A DNA stretch of 5,526 nucleotides. Origin: Devosia sp. GTDB taxonomy: Bacteria > Pseudomonadota > Alphaproteobacteria > Rhizobiales > Devosiaceae. The notes below the pieces were generated by a model. It was not told the DNA's origin. It ran no database searches and saw nothing but the letters and a program-made list of their open reading frames with translations. The translations under genes were made by a program, and so were the position numbers. Numbering within the stretch: position 1 is the first letter of the stretch; every line of letters starts with the position of its first letter. The stretch spans positions 1-5,526 of the forward strand of contig JAQGJI010000154.1 in assembly GCA_028290685.1 (NCBI GenBank). The letters run 5' to 3'. Below are positions 4,866 to 5,526 of this stretch, piece after piece.

Positions 4866-5526
4866 TTGCGCAGAATGTACCTTGCTTCGTCAGCCCTCCC
4901 GCTCGCGATTATCGCCGGGCTGGCTGCTCCAGCTACAGCGTCGCAGACTGACGCTGAGGCCTGCAACCAACTCGCTGCGAGCCCCTATGCGATGGACAGT
5001 GCGGCGCCTGGTGTTCATTTCGAGGAACTGGATGCAGCGGCAGCTATCCGGGCCTGCGAGGCGGCGGTTGGAGCCGAGCCTGACAACGCTAACCTGCGGT
5101 ACCAGCTTGGTCGTTCCTACGACGCAGCTGAGGAGACCGAGAATGCCATTGAAGCGTATGAAGAGGCAGGGACACCGCTGGCCCTCTACAGCTTGGGGGC
5201 ACTCTATGAAGGGGGCTATGGAGTCCAAGTCGATCCTGCCAAAGCTCTTGATTATTACCGCAGGGCCGCTGAGGCCCCACTGGGAATAGCGCGCGAAGCA
5301 CTGGGACGTATGTACGAGAAGGGCTTAGGCACCAACGTCGATTACGCCCTGGCTGCCAAGCATTATAGGGAAGCCATCGAGCTTGGGTTCGTACCGGCTA
5401 ATGGATCGCTCGGCTTCTTGTTCGAGAATGGTCGGGGTGTCGAGAAGGACGAGGGGCGTGCGTTGGAGCTGTACCGCACTGCCGCGGAAGCAGGCGAGGC
5501 ATTCGCCATCCACAACGTTGCTGTTT
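4866..5526 (+). CDS. Secreted Sel1-like repeat protein, 3' end cut off
   Basis: The frame stays open to the right edge, giving 220 visible residues. With the TTG start the protein begins MRRMYLASSALPLAI, a Sec signal peptide ending near PATAS (residue 26); an ATG at 4875 would remove three residues, including both arginines. A mature N-terminal part with Cys33 and Cys64 (possible disulfide) leads into a TPR-like helix pair (about 76-102: LRYQLGRSYDAAEETENAIEA). Sel1-type repeats follow: about 104-137 (SLGALYEGGYGVQVDPAKAL), 140-173 (ALGRMYEKGLGTNVDYALAA), 176-209 (SLGFLFENGRGVEKDEGRAL) and a fourth beginning about 211. Sel1 repeats form alpha-solenoids that serve as protein-protein binding scaffolds, here in the periplasm or outside. 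Partners and any further domain lie beyond the window. The small secreted-protein genes are divergent from it across 264 bases and might share its control, which is an inference. The family call is firm; the exact start is less so. Confidence 0.88.
   Translation, partial: MRRMYLASSALPLAIIAGLAAPATASQTDAEACNQLAASPYAMDSAAPGVHFEELDAAAAIRACEAAVGAEPDNANLRYQLGRSYDAAEETENAIEAYEEAGTPLALYSLGALYEGGYGVQVDPAKALDYYRRAAEAPLGIAREALGRMYEKGLGTNVDYALAAKHYREAIELGFVPANGSLGFLFENGRGVEKDEGRALELYRTAAEAGEAFAIHNVAV

Noticed and set aside
4807..5289. A 160-codon + strand reading frame over the Sel1-repeat gene
   Set aside because: It is a shadow frame, rich in Arg, Leu and Ser; the overlapping frame encodes a signal peptide and regular Sel1 repeats.

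Overview
This window reads as chromosomal DNA of an alphaproteobacterium, probably of the Hyphomicrobiales (rhizobium/Devosia-like). The grounds are the fairly high GC content, the dense stop-start gene overlaps, the opine/peptide-type ABC transporter with a FadR-type regulator, and the set of small secreted proteins next to a secreted Sel1-repeat protein. The lineage is an inference from gene style; there is no rRNA or other marker gene here.

Region 1 (1-3339, + strand) is the distal part of one tightly packed operon. In order it holds the 3' part of a DppD/OppD/NikD-like ATPase gene (cut by the left edge), a DppF/OppF/NikE-like ATPase, a GntR-family FadR/FCD-type regulator, and an M42-family metallopeptidase. 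Every junction overlaps by 1-4 bases, so the four genes are almost certainly co-transcribed and translationally coupled. The substrate-binding protein and permeases would be expected to the left. The peptidase closely resembles the M42 subfamily normally found in the three-gene cassette linked to the osmolyte N-acetylglutaminylglutamine amide (NAGGN). Here it sits with a peptide-type importer and its own regulator, which suggests a locus that imports and hydrolyses a blocked dipeptide or related compound. A 16-bp perfect palindrome covers the start codon of the peptidase gene.

Region 2 (3340-3536) is about 200 bp with no convincing gene. It holds two small hairpins and a weak promoter-like pair.

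Region 3 (3537-5526) carries small envelope proteins of unknown function. These are an 81-residue + strand protein with one N-terminal hydrophobic segment, then two - strand genes for secreted proteins of about 128 residues, each with two cysteines, which appear to form a two-gene operon. Across a 264-bp divergent intergenic region lies a secreted Sel1-repeat protein that runs off the right edge; it has a well-placed ribosome binding site supporting a TTG start. The intergenic region contains inverted repeats. No mobile elements, tRNA, rRNA or CRISPR repeats were seen.
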